Position numbers and translations under genes: made by a program. Of a DNA stretch of 51,260 bases, positions 15,611 through 24,484 are shown in pieces. The notes below the pieces were generated by a model. That model had not been told where the DNA came from and did no database searches. It saw only the letters and a program-made list of their open reading frames with translations. This DNA is from UBA4572 sp049965515. GTDB lineage: Bacteria > Nitrospirota > Leptospirillia > Leptospirillales > Leptospirillaceae. Position 1 is the stretch's first letter; every line of letters begins with the position of its first letter. The stretch lies in NCBI GenBank assembly GCA_049965515.1, contig JBMFWG010000008.1, positions 1 through 51,260 of the forward strand. The letters are read 5' to 3'.

Positions 15611-17137
15611 GTGACAAGCGAGCCCCAGTTCACTCCCTCCGCCCCGCTTGAGCAAAGCGAACATGAACGCGTTCGCCGAAACAAGCGAGACCAAATCCTC
15701 GCCCGGGGGATCGACCCCTACGGCTCCCCCTTTCCCCGGCGCGAGACCATCGAAAGCCTCCGGAAAAGAACGGCAGGACTGACACCGGAGACACTTCCGG
15801 ACCCGGCGCCTCATAGCCGCATTGCCGGCCGGATCGTCCTTATGCGCAAATTTGGAAAAGCCTTCTTCGCCACACTCCAGGATGAGGGAGAGCGATTCCA
15901 GATCTATGCGAAGGCCGATGCTCTGGGGGACGACTACGCTACCTGGGCCGAACTTCTCGACCTGGGAGACATTGTCGGTGTCGAAGGATCCTTTTTTTTC
16001 ACCAAGACCGGGGAGCCGACCCTTCAGGCCTCGGCTCTGACGCTTCTTTCCAAATCCATCCGCCCCCTTCCCGACAAGTGGCACGGGCTCTCCGATACCG
16101 AAGCCCGCTACCGCCAACGCTATGTCGACCTCATTGTCACCCCGGACGCTCATCGGGTCTTTGTCACCCGCTCCCTGATCGTCCGCTTCATCCGGCGATT
16201 CATGGATGGGGAGGGTTTCATCGAAGTGGAAACCCCGATGATGCAGCCCACCCCGGGAGGAGCGCTGGCCCGTCCCTTCTCCACCCATCACAACGCCCTT
16301 GACCTCGAGCTCTTTCTCCGGATCGCTCCGGAGCTCTATTTGAAGCGACTCATCGTGGGCGGGATGACTCGGGTCTATGAGATCAACCGGAATTTTCGCA
16401 ACGAAGGGGTCAGCACACGGCACAACCCCGAGTTCACCATGATGGAGTTCTATGCAGCCTATGCCTCTTACGAGGAGCTCATGGATCTCACGGAACGCCT
16501 TCTCTCCGATCTGGCCCGGCATATCCACGGGAAGACTCTTCTCCCTTTCGGGGACCGGGAGATCGATCTGACGCCCCCCTTTCGCAGGATCTCCTATCTC
16601 GACTCCATCGGGGAGGCCTTCGGTCTCTCGCCCGAAGATTATTTCAACGACCGCCGCCTTGTTGACCTGCTAAAGTCCAAAAATATTCCTGTTCCCGAGC
16701 CTCGACCGGGCAAGCCCTACGTGGCGCTCCTTCTGAATGCCCTCTTTGAGGAGGCCATCGAGCCGACGCTGATCCAGCCGACCTTCGTGACAGGATACCC
16801 TAAGGCCATCTCTCCGCTGGCCCGATCCTCCCAGTACGACCCCGAGGTCACCGACCGCTTCGAGCTCTTCATTGCCGGCATCGAGGTCGCCAACGGCTTC
16901 AACGAGCTCAACGATCCCGATGAACAGCTCCGCCGCTTTCTGGCCCAGCAGGAATCCCGTCAGTCGGGAGATCTGGAAGCCCCTCCTCCGGACTATGACT
17001 ATGTCCGTGCCCTGGAATACGGGCTCCCCCCCACAGCGGGAGAAGGAATCGGCATCGACAGACTGGTGATGCTTCTGACCAACCAGACCTCGATCCGAGA
17101 TGTCCTTCTCTTTCCCCTGCTCAGGCCCGACGCATGA
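15611..17137 (+). CDS. lysS: Lysyl-tRNA synthetase, class II
   Basis: Charges tRNA-Lys with lysine. It has an N-terminal anticodon-binding OB fold (AGRIVLMRKFGKAFFATLQDEGERFQIY) and the class II core, with motif 2 FRNEGVSTRHNPEFTMMEFY and motif 3 GEGIGIDRLVMLLTNQTSIRDVLLFPLLRP. Length is 508 residues, normal. The start is GTG 15611 with GAGG at 15599-15602. The stop overlaps the next ATG by four bases (17134-17137), so translation of the Lol permease is coupled to lysS. Confidence 0.97.
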   Translation: MTSEPQFTPSAPLEQSEHERVRRNKRDQILARGIDPYGSPFPRRETIESLRKRTAGLTPETLPDPAPHSRIAGRIVLMRKFGKAFFATLQDEGERFQIYAKADALGDDYATWAELLDLGDIVGVEGSFFFTKTGEPTLQASALTLLSKSIRPLPDKWHGLSDTEARYRQRYVDLIVTPDAHRVFVTRSLIVRFIRRFMDGEGFIEVETPMMQPTPGGALARPFSTHHNALDLELFLRIAPELYLKRLIVGGMTRVYEINRNFRNEGVSTRHNPEFTMMEFYAAYASYEELMDLTERLLSDLARHIHGKTLLPFGDREIDLTPPFRRISYLDSIGEAFGLSPEDYFNDRRLVDLLKSKNIPVPEPRPGKPYVALLLNALFEEAIEPTLIQPTFVTGYPKAISPLARSSQYDPEVTDRFELFIAGIEVANGFNELNDPDEQLRRFLAQQESRQSGDLEAPPPDYDYVRALEYGLPPTAGEGIGIDRLVMLLTNQTSIRDVLLFPLLRPDA

Positions 17138-18381
17138 CTCCCTTTTTTGAACTGAGAGTCGCCCTCCGCTACCTTCGATCCTCCCGAAGCGACAAGAGGC
17201 GGCTCTCTCTCAATACCGTGATTTCGGTGGCGGGCGTCACGGTGGGAGTGGCGGCCCTCATGGCCACTCTGGGCGTCATGACAGGCTTCCAGCACAAGCT
17301 CCGATCGAAGATTCTCGGTGTCAATTCCCATATCGTCCTCACCGATGGTCGCGGCAGTGCGATCCCGGACCCTGCCCAGATCGAGAAGGTTGTCTCGTCG
17401 ATTCCCGGGGTGACTGCCCTCTCACCGTTCATCGTCGGCCAGGCCATGATCTCCGCGGACAAGACCGTTTCCGGCACCGTCATCCGCGGAGTCGATCCTG
17501 CCCATGAAAGTCTGGTGACCCGGATCGACCGCTATATGGTTGAGGGACACCTCTCGGATCTCTCCCGGGACAGCCCACCAAAGTCGGGAGACCTCCCCGG
17601 GGTCATCCTGGGCTCCGATCTGGCCGACCGTCTGGGCGTGGACGTCGGGGACAAGGTTGACCTCATCAGCCCCACCGGGACCCCCTCCGCCTTCGGAATG
17701 ATCCCGAAGATCCGTCACTTCCAGGTGGCCGGAATCTTTAAATCGGGGCTTTACGAATACGACAATACCCTGGCCCTTCTTGAAATCGGACAGGCCGCCC
17801 GTTTTCTTGGACTCCCCGCAGGCTCCGTGACGGGGCTTGAGATCCGGGTCCACGATATCTTCGCGGCCACAGCCATGGCCCACACCATCGGAAAGAAACT
17901 TGGCTTTCCCTATTGGGCCCGATCCTGGCTTGAGATGAACAAAAACCTCTTTTCCGCCCTGATGCTGGAGAAGCTTGTGATGTTCATCATCCTTGTCCTG
18001 ATCGTTCTTGTCGCCTCCTTCAACATCGTGAGCACCCTCTCCATGATTGTGATCGACAAGGGCAAGGAGATCGCCATCCTCAAAACCATGGGAGCCTCGA
18101 ACCGGCAGATCATGAGCATCTTCATTCTCGACGGACTTCTCATCGGTGGATTCGGGACCCTTCTGGGACTTCCCCTGGGGTATTTCATCACCTTCCTTCT
18201 CGAGCACTACTATACTCTTCCCAATGATGTCTACTTCGTCAGCCATATTCCTGTGATCATCCGGATGAGGGATCTTTTGGCCGTCTCCCTCTCTGCGGTG
18301 GGCATCAGCTTTCTGGCAACGATCTACCCCTCCCGCCAGGCCGCACGCCTCAATCCGGTCGATGCCCTGAGGTACGAATGA
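17134..18381 (+). CDS. lolC: Lipoprotein-releasing ABC permease (LolC/LolE family)
   Basis: Inner-membrane permease that extracts mature lipoproteins for transfer to LolA. The family N-terminus is clear (ELRVALRYLRSSRSDKRRLSLNTVISVAGVTVGVAALM), then a large periplasmic domain and three C-terminal helices with VASFNIVSTLSMIVIDKGKEIAILKTMGAS and ATIYPSRQAARLNPVDALRYE. Length is 415 residues. It overlaps lysS before and lolD after by four bases each. Only one LolC/E-type gene is present. Many non-enterobacteria use a single such protein, probably as a homodimer, so a second copy is not required. Confidence 0.93.
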   Translation: MTPFFELRVALRYLRSSRSDKRRLSLNTVISVAGVTVGVAALMATLGVMTGFQHKLRSKILGVNSHIVLTDGRGSAIPDPAQIEKVVSSIPGVTALSPFIVGQAMISADKTVSGTVIRGVDPAHESLVTRIDRYMVEGHLSDLSRDSPPKSGDLPGVILGSDLADRLGVDVGDKVDLISPTGTPSAFGMIPKIRHFQVAGIFKSGLYEYDNTLALLEIGQAARFLGLPAGSVTGLEIRVHDIFAATAMAHTIGKKLGFPYWARSWLEMNKNLFSALMLEKLVMFIILVLIVLVASFNIVSTLSMIVIDKGKEIAILKTMGASNRQIMSIFILDGLLIGGFGTLLGLPLGYFITFLLEHYYTLPNDVYFVSHIPVIIRMRDLLAVSLSAVGISFLATIYPSRQAARLNPVDALRYE

Positions 18382-19055
18382 TGGGTGTTGGACTGGCTGT
18401 CACGACTCGCGCCCTCTCCCGCGCCTACGTGCGAGGAGGACGGACAATCGAGGTTCTTCGAGCCATCGATCTCCACCTCGACCCCGGCTCTTTTACCGTT
18501 CTCACCGGCCCTTCGGGAGCCGGAAAATCCACGCTCCTCCACCTTCTCGGGACACTCGACCGACCCACATCGGGAGAGATCCTTTACGACTCTCTCCCCG
18601 CCCCCGACAGGCGAGACCGGGATCTGGCCGCCTTCCGTCGGACAAAAATCGGGTTCATCTTTCAGTTTCACCATCTTCTTCCGGAATTTTCTGCCCTGGA
18701 AAACGTCCTGATGCCGACATGGATTTCCGGAAAAGATCGGGAGGACGCGTCATGGGCGAGGACACTGCTTGAGGAGGTCGGTCTGGGAGATCGGCTTGAC
18801 CACAAGCCCTCCGAACTATCGGGAGGGGAGCAGCAGCGGGTGGCAGTGGCGAGGGCACTGGTCATGAAACCGGCCCTGCTTCTGGCCGACGAACCCACGG
18901 GGAACCTCGACTCGCACACGGGCCTCGAGGTCTTTACCCTCCTACAAACCCTGTCGAGCCGATTTCATATGACCTGTCTTGTGACGACGCACAACGAGGC
19001 TCTGGCAAAAAAAGCGGATCGACACATCGCCATGGACGACGGGCAGATCCGCTGA
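18378..19055 (+). CDS. lolD: Lipoprotein-releasing ABC ATPase
   Basis: ATPase driving lipoprotein release with the preceding permease. Motifs are intact: Walker A GPSGAGKSTL, Q-loop FIFQFHHLLPEFSALENV, signature LSGGEQQRVAVARAL, Walker B LLLADEPTGNLD and the H-loop TTHNEALA. The LLPEFSALENV stretch is typical of LolD. Length is 225 residues. The start overlaps the permease stop (ATGATG at 18378). The gene ends 23 bases before the convergent FmdB-type gene, with no obvious terminator between. Confidence 0.94.
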   Translation: MMGVGLAVTTRALSRAYVRGGRTIEVLRAIDLHLDPGSFTVLTGPSGAGKSTLLHLLGTLDRPTSGEILYDSLPAPDRRDRDLAAFRRTKIGFIFQFHHLLPEFSALENVLMPTWISGKDREDASWARTLLEEVGLGDRLDHKPSELSGGEQQRVAVARALVMKPALLLADEPTGNLDSHTGLEVFTLLQTLSSRFHMTCLVTTHNEALAKKADRHIAMDDGQIR

Positions 19056-19078
19056 AATAAGAAAAAACGGGACTTTGG

Positions 19079-19405
19079 TCAAGCGGTGGAGGCGACGCCG
19101 GAGGAGGGAGCGGACGTGGCCGGAGTGGCGGCCGCCGGGGGGGGAGCGGAGGGAGTGGCGGACGATGGAGCGCCCTCGGTCGACTTCGACTCCGTGCCCT
19201 TGGACTTTCCTTCGGATTCGCCCCCCTTCTTCACATAGTCGGTGATATAAAAGCCCGTCCCCTTGAACTGAAGGGCGGGTTTTCCCATAAGGCGCACCAA
19301 GGGACCTCCGCACTTCTCGCAAACCGTCAGGGGCGGATCGGAAAACTTCTGGATTTTCTCCACGACAAAGTGGCACTTCTCACAGGAATACTCATAGAGC
19401 GGCAT
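19079..19405 (-). CDS. FmdB-family zinc-ribbon protein with low-complexity tail
   Basis: 108 residues. The N-terminus MPLYEYSCEKC plus VCEKCGG forms the FmdB/CxxC-CxxC zinc ribbon (Cys8, Cys11, Cys29, Cys32). The motif GFYITDYV matches the family's GFY-TDY element. From about residue 65 the chain turns into a Lys/Ser/Glu then Ala/Pro/Thr/Ser-rich tail, longer than usual for this family and probably disordered. FmdB proteins are regulatory or of unknown function. The old formamidase-regulator name should not be taken as a function here. A 170-base gene-free gap separates it from the aminotransferase upstream. Confidence 0.85.
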   Translation of the reverse strand: MPLYEYSCEKCHFVVEKIQKFSDPPLTVCEKCGGPLVRLMGKPALQFKGTGFYITDYVKKGGESEGKSKGTESKSTEGAPSSATPSAPPPAAATPATSAPSSGVASTA

Positions 19406-19575
19406 GACAGACTCCTTTGAAAGGAACAGTTTGGGATGTCACTTTTTCCGAGACTTCTTCCTGTGGATCATGATACAACACCCTCGAATCCCACGACAAT
19501 CGTCCCCCTGTCTTCCGTGCCGGCCGTGCCGTTCACCCCCATCCTTGTCTCCCCGCCCCTCCCTTGCGAGGAGGC

Positions 19576-20787
19576 TTAGTCCAAAAGCGCCACCGCTTGC
19601 GAAAGTCTTTTCAGCCCTTCCGCTAGGGACTCCTGAGAGGCCGCATAAGAGAGGCGCATATGAAGGGGGCTGCCAAAGGGAGTCCCGGGAACCATGGCGA
19701 CCCGGGCAACATCAAGAAAGAATTCCGCCAGCTCGTAGACGGTATGGATGGGAACCCCCTTGTAGCTTCGCGTGAGAAGCCCCGAGACGTTCGGAAAGAC
19801 ATAGAAAGATCCCTCCGGCGGGGCACACCGGATCCCGGGAATCGCGTTAAAGGCCGTCACCACCCAGTCCCGGCGCTTCCTGTACTCCACGAGCATCGGT
19901 GAAAAGTATGCCTCACCCGATCGAATGGCATAGGCCGCCGCCTTTTGGGCAATAGAGTTGGGATTTGAGGCTGTCTGACTCTGAACGGTATCCACTGCCT
20001 CCATGATCTCCCGGGGCCCCGCAGCATATCCGATTCGCCACCCTGTCATCGCATAGGTCTTGGAAACCCCGTTGACGATGACGGTTCTTGCCCTCAGGGC
20101 CGGATCGAGGGTGGCAATTGAGGGAACCGGAGCGGAGGTATAGTTGATCTTTTCGTAGATCTCGTCGGAGATGACCAGAAGATCGTTCTTCAGGACGATT
20201 TCAGCAATCCTTTCGAGGCGATTTTGGTCGAGGATGGCCCCGGTGGGGTTGTTCGGAGAGTTCAGGACCAGGAGCTTGGAGCGGGGGGTCAGGACCGCAG
20301 AGAGGGCCTCCGGCTCAAGGCGAAATCCGTCCTCTTCCCGACACGGAACAAAGACAGGCTCTCCCTGGTTCAAGAGAACCTGGTCCGGATAGGAGACCCA
20401 CGCCGGAGAGGGAAGAAGAACCTGATCTCCCGGGTTGACCAGGACCTGAAAGAGCTCGAAAAGGGTATGCTTGGCACCATTGGAGGCCACAATCTCCCGG
20501 GGGAAAAAGTCAAGCCCCTGATCTCTCAGGAACTTTTCCCGGATCGCCTCCTTGAGCTCGGGGATGCCACCAACGGCGGTGTACTTTGTAAATCCTTCTT
20601 TCAGCGCCGTGACCGCCGCCTCCTTGATGGGAGCGGGGGTGTCGAAGTCCGGCTCCCCTCCGGAAAAGTCGAGGACATCGATTCCTTTTGCCTTCAGCTC
20701 TCGGGCGCGCGCAGAGAGGAGAAGGGTCGGAGAAGGCTTGAGAAGTGAGAGGCGGGAGGCAAGCATGTCGGTCAGAGGACGAGGCAT
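19576..20787 (-). CDS. Class I aminotransferase, aspartate aminotransferase type
   Basis: PLP enzyme of the AspC/AAT-Ib group, interconverting aspartate and oxaloacetate (possibly also prephenate). Active-site landmarks: FSGGEPDFDTP near the N-terminus, NSPNNPTG with Asn180, the PLP-contacting Asp208/Tyr211 (SDEIYEK), Lys243 (VSKTYAMTGWRIGY) and the C-terminal MRLSYA arginine. 403 residues, full length. It starts three bases after coaD ends, and CGGAGA within the coaD end can serve as ribosome site. Substrate range is not certain from sequence. Confidence 0.92.
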   Translation of the reverse strand: MPRPLTDMLASRLSLLKPSPTLLLSARARELKAKGIDVLDFSGGEPDFDTPAPIKEAAVTALKEGFTKYTAVGGIPELKEAIREKFLRDQGLDFFPREIVASNGAKHTLFELFQVLVNPGDQVLLPSPAWVSYPDQVLLNQGEPVFVPCREEDGFRLEPEALSAVLTPRSKLLVLNSPNNPTGAILDQNRLERIAEIVLKNDLLVISDEIYEKINYTSAPVPSIATLDPALRARTVIVNGVSKTYAMTGWRIGYAAGPREIMEAVDTVQSQTASNPNSIAQKAAAYAIRSGEAYFSPMLVEYRKRRDWVVTAFNAIPGIRCAPPEGSFYVFPNVSGLLTRSYKGVPIHTVYELAEFFLDVARVAMVPGTPFGSPLHMRLSYAASQESLAEGLKRLSQAVALLD

Positions 20788-20790
20788 TCT

Positions 20791-21282
20791 TTATTGTCTC
20801 CGGGAGTATTTTTGCCGAAGGGCATCTTCCACCGGCAAAGGAACGAAGTGGGAAAGATCTCCGCCAAGCTCGGCGATCTCGCGAATGGCGGTGGAGGTAA
20901 TGAACATATAGTTTTCTGAAGGCATGAGAAAGACCGTCTCGATATCCCGGTCGAGATTCTGGTTGATCAGGGCCATCCGGAGTTCGTAGTCGAAGTCGGC
21001 CACGGCTCGCACGCCCCGCAGGATGCAACGGGCTCCCGCTTCCCGGACAAAGTGGACCAGAAGATGGGAGAATCCGCGGACAGAGACCTTGGGTTCCGGA
21101 TAGGGAATGGTCTTCTTGAGAAGGAGAATGCGTTCTTCGAGGGAAAAGAGAGGCGACTTGCGCGGACTGTCGGCCACCCCGATCACAATTTCATCGAAAA
21201 TGGAGAGCCCCCGGTGGAGCATGTCGAGGTGTCCGTTGGTGACCGGATCGAATGTGCCTGGGTACACCGCCCTGCGTATCAT
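20791..21282 (-). CDS. coaD: Phosphopantetheine adenylyltransferase
   Basis: Coenzyme A synthesis: joins 4'-phosphopantetheine and ATP to dephospho-CoA. Motifs are AVYPGTFDPVTNGHLDML (TxGH nucleotidyl-transferase signature), RGVRAVADFDYELRMALIN and the ISST-like region FITSTAIREIAELGGD. 163 residues, normal. Start ATG 21282 overlaps the rsmD stop (ATGA at 21279-21282), so the two are coupled. An upstream in-frame extension is only the shadow of rsmD. The rsmD-coaD pairing is common in bacteria. Confidence 0.96.
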   Translation of the reverse strand: MIRRAVYPGTFDPVTNGHLDMLHRGLSIFDEIVIGVADSPRKSPLFSLEERILLLKKTIPYPEPKVSVRGFSHLLVHFVREAGARCILRGVRAVADFDYELRMALINQNLDRDIETVFLMPSENYMFITSTAIREIAELGGDLSHFVPLPVEDALRQKYSRRQ

Positions 21283-21845
21283 CGAAGCGACGGAAGAAGG
21301 AGGCTCACGCCACTTTCCCCATAAATGTGATGAGACAAAATGCGGCAACCCCAACGAGGGAGGGACTCCCATGGAAGGGAATCCTTGCGGTGATACTCAA
21401 GAACCATAATGAAATTATGGTTAAGAATACCATTTTCGGAGAGAGCGTTCAAGAGAGAGGGCCATTCTGTATATCCATAGGGGGGATCGGCAAAGAGAAT
21501 ATCCGGAAGAGCGCCCTTCCAGTGAGGAAGAAGGGAACAATCTCCGCACACAGGGTGAAGGCGGGAAGCTTCCTCTGGGATTTCCTTTCTGATCCAGGCG
21601 GAAAGATCCCGGACAAGTCCCGGATCCTTCTCCAGAAAGAGAACCTCCCCTGCCCCGCGAGAGAATGCCTCAAGCCCCACCGCCCCCGAACCGGCGAAGA
21701 GATCCCAGAAAACGGCTCCGGAAAGATCGTTCTGCACCATATTGAGCACGGCTGAGCGAACCTTTCCGGAGGTCGGACGAACCCTCCCTGGATCGGGCAG
21801 GGGAAGGGATCGTCCTTTGAACCGTCCGGATTGAATGCGGATCAT
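21279..21845 (-). CDS. rsmD: 16S rRNA (guanine966-N2)-methyltransferase
   Basis: SAM-dependent methyltransferase acting on G966 of 16S rRNA. It opens MIRIQSGRFKGRSLPLPD, the usual RsmD start. It continues with RPTSGKVRSAVLNM, the SAM-binding DLFAGSGAVGLEAFSRGA and the catalytic DPPYGY motif. From ATG 21845 it is 188 residues. An earlier ATG at 21869 would add eight residues before the conserved start. Coupled to coaD by a four-base overlap. A strong terminator lies 57 bases upstream, closing the preceding gene. Confidence 0.95.
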   Translation of the reverse strand: MIRIQSGRFKGRSLPLPDPGRVRPTSGKVRSAVLNMVQNDLSGAVFWDLFAGSGAVGLEAFSRGAGEVLFLEKDPGLVRDLSAWIRKEIPEEASRLHPVCGDCSLLPHWKGALPDILFADPPYGYTEWPSLLNALSENGILNHNFIMVLEYHRKDSLPWESLPRWGCRILSHHIYGESGVSLLLPSLR

Positions 21846-21901
21846 GGTGAGTTCCCCTCTTGAAAACATGGGAAAGGCCCCGGAGAGAGCCGGGTTCAGG
21901 C

Positions 21902-21930
21902 AAAAAAAAAGAGGGACATACGTCCCTCTT
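21902..21930 (-). terminator. Rho-independent terminator of the peptidoglycan-binding protein gene
   Basis: On the minus strand an eight-base perfect stem (AGAGGGAC/GTCCCTCT, plus-strand 21922-21929 and 21910-21917) with a four-base loop is followed by nine T residues (A at plus 21902-21910). It lies 23 bases after the stop of the gene ending at 21953 and separates it from rsmD. Confidence 0.9.
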
Positions 21931-21952
21931 TCCCAACTATGGATCCCAAAAA

Positions 21953-22318
21953 CTACTTGAGGCCAAGCGCCTTCTTTGTGGCGGCATCGACCTTTCCGGT
22001 CGCCTTGAGCTTGTTGGCCTTCTGGAAAGCAACCAGGGCCTTGCGGGTGGCGGGACCGGCAAATCCGTCGGCCTTGATCTTGGCACCCTTGGCGATGAGG
22101 GCAGTCTGGACCTTCTTCCAGAAAGCGGAAGGAGCGGCCTTCTTCATGCCCTTCTTCATGGCTTTCTTCTTGGCCGGAGCCTTCTTCATGACCGGAGCCT
22201 TGGCTGCATCAGCCGCCACCGCTGCCTGAACAGGGAGAAGAATCATTGAGGCAGACAGAACAATGCCAGACATCACGGCGCCAATGGTGGACAGAACAGT
22301 CAACTTTGCATTTTTCAT
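21953..22318 (-). CDS. Secreted basic peptidoglycan-binding-domain protein
   Basis: 121 residues from ATG 22318, with a strong AGGAGG-type ribosome site 11 bases upstream. A signal peptide is evident (LSTIGAVMSGIVLSASMILLPVQAAVAA). Next comes a short Lys/Ala/Met-rich linker (APAKKKAMKKGMKKAAP), then a PG_binding_1-like domain (WKKVQTALIAKGAKIKADG, GPATRKALVAFQKANKLKATGKVDAATKKALG). No catalytic domain is present. A cell-wall-binding or coat protein is likely. The strong ribosome site and its own terminator suggest a well-expressed single gene. Confidence 0.83.
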   Translation of the reverse strand: MKNAKLTVLSTIGAVMSGIVLSASMILLPVQAAVAADAAKAPVMKKAPAKKKAMKKGMKKAAPSAFWKKVQTALIAKGAKIKADGFAGPATRKALVAFQKANKLKATGKVDAATKKALGLK

Positions 22319-22662
22319 TTTTTCAACCACCTCCTGGTTTGTAAAAAGACTAAGATTAAAGATGGGCGATCTTCGGGAGAAGACTTTCGTTTCGTCCCTT
22401 CGAACGGCCCGCGAAGCGAACAGATTTCCGTCCCCTCCTGAAAAGCCTCTTAAAAAAGTCCTTTCAGGAGAGGGCAGAAATGACGTCATCTCTCATGAGT
22501 GCGTAAGTCACGTCTGAATGCTATCAACGTTTTATCGAAGTGTCAAGAAGAGAAAATGGAAAATTTCAAACAATCACAGAGAGAATCGGGGGAGAAAACG
22601 GGCCGATTTACCGAATCTTTCTTCCCCCCGTCTATCCATATCTCCCTCGAGGCAGGGTCGGT
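22319..22662. other. Intergenic region with an inverted repeat
   Basis: No gene is supported in these 344 bases. They contain the leader of the peptidoglycan-binding gene and the region after the sensor gene. A nine-base perfect inverted repeat (CTCCTGAAA at 22435-22443, TTTCAGGAG at 22462-22470, loop 18) could be a weak terminator of the sensor gene or an operator. No T-run follows it on either strand. Confidence 0.45.
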
Positions 22663-23676
22663 CTATGCTCGAAAGCTCTTATAGACAATGAAAACAATGA
22701 TCAGAAAAAAGGCCGGAACCAGAAGAAAGACAATCAAATCCATGTTCAGTCGGGTCCGGGCGATCTGGGAATCAAGAGAGGCGTTGGGGGCTTCGAGGAC
22801 AGCAAACCAGGGGGTGGGCGTGATTCCCGTCACATCTCCGAGGAGTGCGGAACCGAAGACCCGTTTATCCCCTTTGACGCTCTCGACAAATATCCCTGAT
22901 TTTCCCTGAGAGAGGCTCTCGAGCAGGCCCCCCCGGCCAAAGTCCCGAAGATTGCGCCCAACCACACCGGGGTCGGAGGAGGCCAAGACAAGGCCATCGG
23001 AAGAGAGAAGGTAGGAACGGCCGGGAGCACCGCGGAACCGGGGAACCGGGAGATTCTGCCCCAACTCGCCCGAAAGGTTCTGAAGGGCCACCAGGACTCC
23101 TCCCTTCCCGGGGGAATCCCCCCCGCTGCGGACTGCCGTCATCAGAACCACATCGGGATGGACTCCGTCGGTCACGATCGTCGTCGCGAGGTATCGCCCC
23201 CCTCGAGCGACAAGCTCTTGCGACAATGTCCGGACAAGATCCAGATGAGGGGAGATATCCCGACGGTCGAACATGGTCAGGACAGCTCCCTTGGCATCGG
23301 TCACCGCAATACCAGAAAAGGCCGCCAAATCGCCTTCCTGCACATAACGGCCCACAATATGCCGGATCGTTTTCTCATCGGGAGCTGCCGGAGACCAGAC
23401 GATAGATCCAGCGACGACTCCCAGGGCCCGCATGTTCCCAAGCACGATCGCCTGCATTCGTGTCGCAAGGTGCGCGGCCGCAGGAGACAGCGGATTGCGG
23501 GTCATATAGTAAGTGACAGAGACTTCACGGTAGTAGAAGACAAAAAGCACAAGGGCCGGCACAATCGCCACCAGGAGAAAGACGATTCCTACGGTTCTCT
23601 TCCACCCCGAACGTCGGGGTGCGGAAGACGAAGGGGCCGGAGTGACGTCCGGGGAGTTGAAGGGAGTATGGTCCAT
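22663..23676 (-). CDS. Double-Cache-type sensor protein without output domain
   Basis: 337 residues: cytoplasmic proline/serine-rich start, membrane helix about 28-48, a periplasmic domain of some 260 residues, a second helix about 314-333 and only a few residues after it (VYKSFRA). The periplasmic part has dCache-like features (SGIAVTDAKGAVLTMFDRRD, RSYLLSSDGLVLASSDPGVVGRNL, PWFAVLEAP), as in chemoreceptors and sensor cyclases. HAMP, kinase, GGDEF and methyl-accepting parts are all missing, and none is seen downstream in any frame. It may signal through a partner protein or be a truncated receptor. The FNR-type gene is next upstream. Confidence 0.72.
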   Translation of the reverse strand: MDHTPFNSPDVTPAPSSSAPRRSGWKRTVGIVFLLVAIVPALVLFVFYYREVSVTYYMTRNPLSPAAAHLATRMQAIVLGNMRALGVVAGSIVWSPAAPDEKTIRHIVGRYVQEGDLAAFSGIAVTDAKGAVLTMFDRRDISPHLDLVRTLSQELVARGGRYLATTIVTDGVHPDVVLMTAVRSGGDSPGKGGVLVALQNLSGELGQNLPVPRFRGAPGRSYLLSSDGLVLASSDPGVVGRNLRDFGRGGLLESLSQGKSGIFVESVKGDKRVFGSALLGDVTGITPTPWFAVLEAPNASLDSQIARTRLNMDLIVFLLVPAFFLIIVFIVYKSFRA

Positions 23677-23707
23677 GGGGTAAGTCCTCCTGTCCGAAAT
23701 GGGAAAT

Positions 23708-24442
23708 TTACCACTGCTCCTTGCGCACGGCTTCTTCTGGAAAACCCGCCGTCCCGAGCCACTCGACCGTTTGCGTCACCATTTCCGGATGACCACATAT
23801 ATAGACGACTTGTCCCTTGTAGGTTGAGTAAAGTTTGGGGAGAAGTTCCGGAACCCTCCCTGAAAGCCCCTCCCAGTGGGAGGAGGGACGCGAGTGGGCC
23901 GTCAGAAGGGAAAAATTCGGGAGTGTCTTCTCATAGCCTTTCAGCTCTTGGGCATAGATAAAGTCGTCCTCTCCCCGAAATCCGTAGAGCAGTTCGATCG
24001 GAGGGGGCGCCTCTTTCGAGAGAAGCGTCCGGATCATTGATCGCAGAGGGGCAATTCCGCTTCCGGAAGCAATGAAGAGATGCGGGCGAGGATCCTGGGG
24101 GTCCAGGACAAAAGAAGTCCCATAGGGTCCCTCCACGTTCACGGTATCTCCCACCTTGGACTCATGGATGCGGTTGGAGAAGAGTCCACCCTCCCCTTTT
24201 CGGGTAATGGTAAAGGAGAGGGTCTTCCGGATTAGATCGTGAGGGGAGGAGGCGATCGAGTAGGCCCGTCGCACCGGACGTCCCTTGTCGTTATGAAAGT
24301 CTGGAAGAGAGAGCATGGCGAACTGACCGGACACAAAGGAGAACTCTGCCTCTTCGGGAAGCTTGACCACAAAGGTCGAGACCCGGGGGGTCTCCGGAAG
24401 AATCTCGGCAAGCGTCCCCATGACGACGGGTTTTTTAGCCAT
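23708..24442 (-). CDS. Ferredoxin/flavodoxin-NADP(H) reductase family protein
   Basis: 244-residue FAD enzyme. The FAD-binding RRAYSIASSP, the flavin-contacting GLFSNRIHE, the NAD(P) loop ASGSGIAPLRSMIRTLL and the late VYICGHPEMV are all in place, and the C-terminal KEQW aromatic residue is typical. No ferredoxin domain is fused. It may reduce ferredoxin or run in reverse. Start was set at ATG 24442, preceded by AAAGGA. The TTG at 24460 lies before that site. The 31-base gap to the sensor gene suggests co-transcription. Confidence 0.87.
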   Translation of the reverse strand: MAKKPVVMGTLAEILPETPRVSTFVVKLPEEAEFSFVSGQFAMLSLPDFHNDKGRPVRRAYSIASSPHDLIRKTLSFTITRKGEGGLFSNRIHESKVGDTVNVEGPYGTSFVLDPQDPRPHLFIASGSGIAPLRSMIRTLLSKEAPPPIELLYGFRGEDDFIYAQELKGYEKTLPNFSLLTAHSRPSSHWEGLSGRVPELLPKLYSTYKGQVVYICGHPEMVTQTVEWLGTAGFPEEAVRKEQW

Positions 24443-24484
24443 AAAAAGAATCCTTTCCAAAGAATATCCGCAACAGGATAGGGC

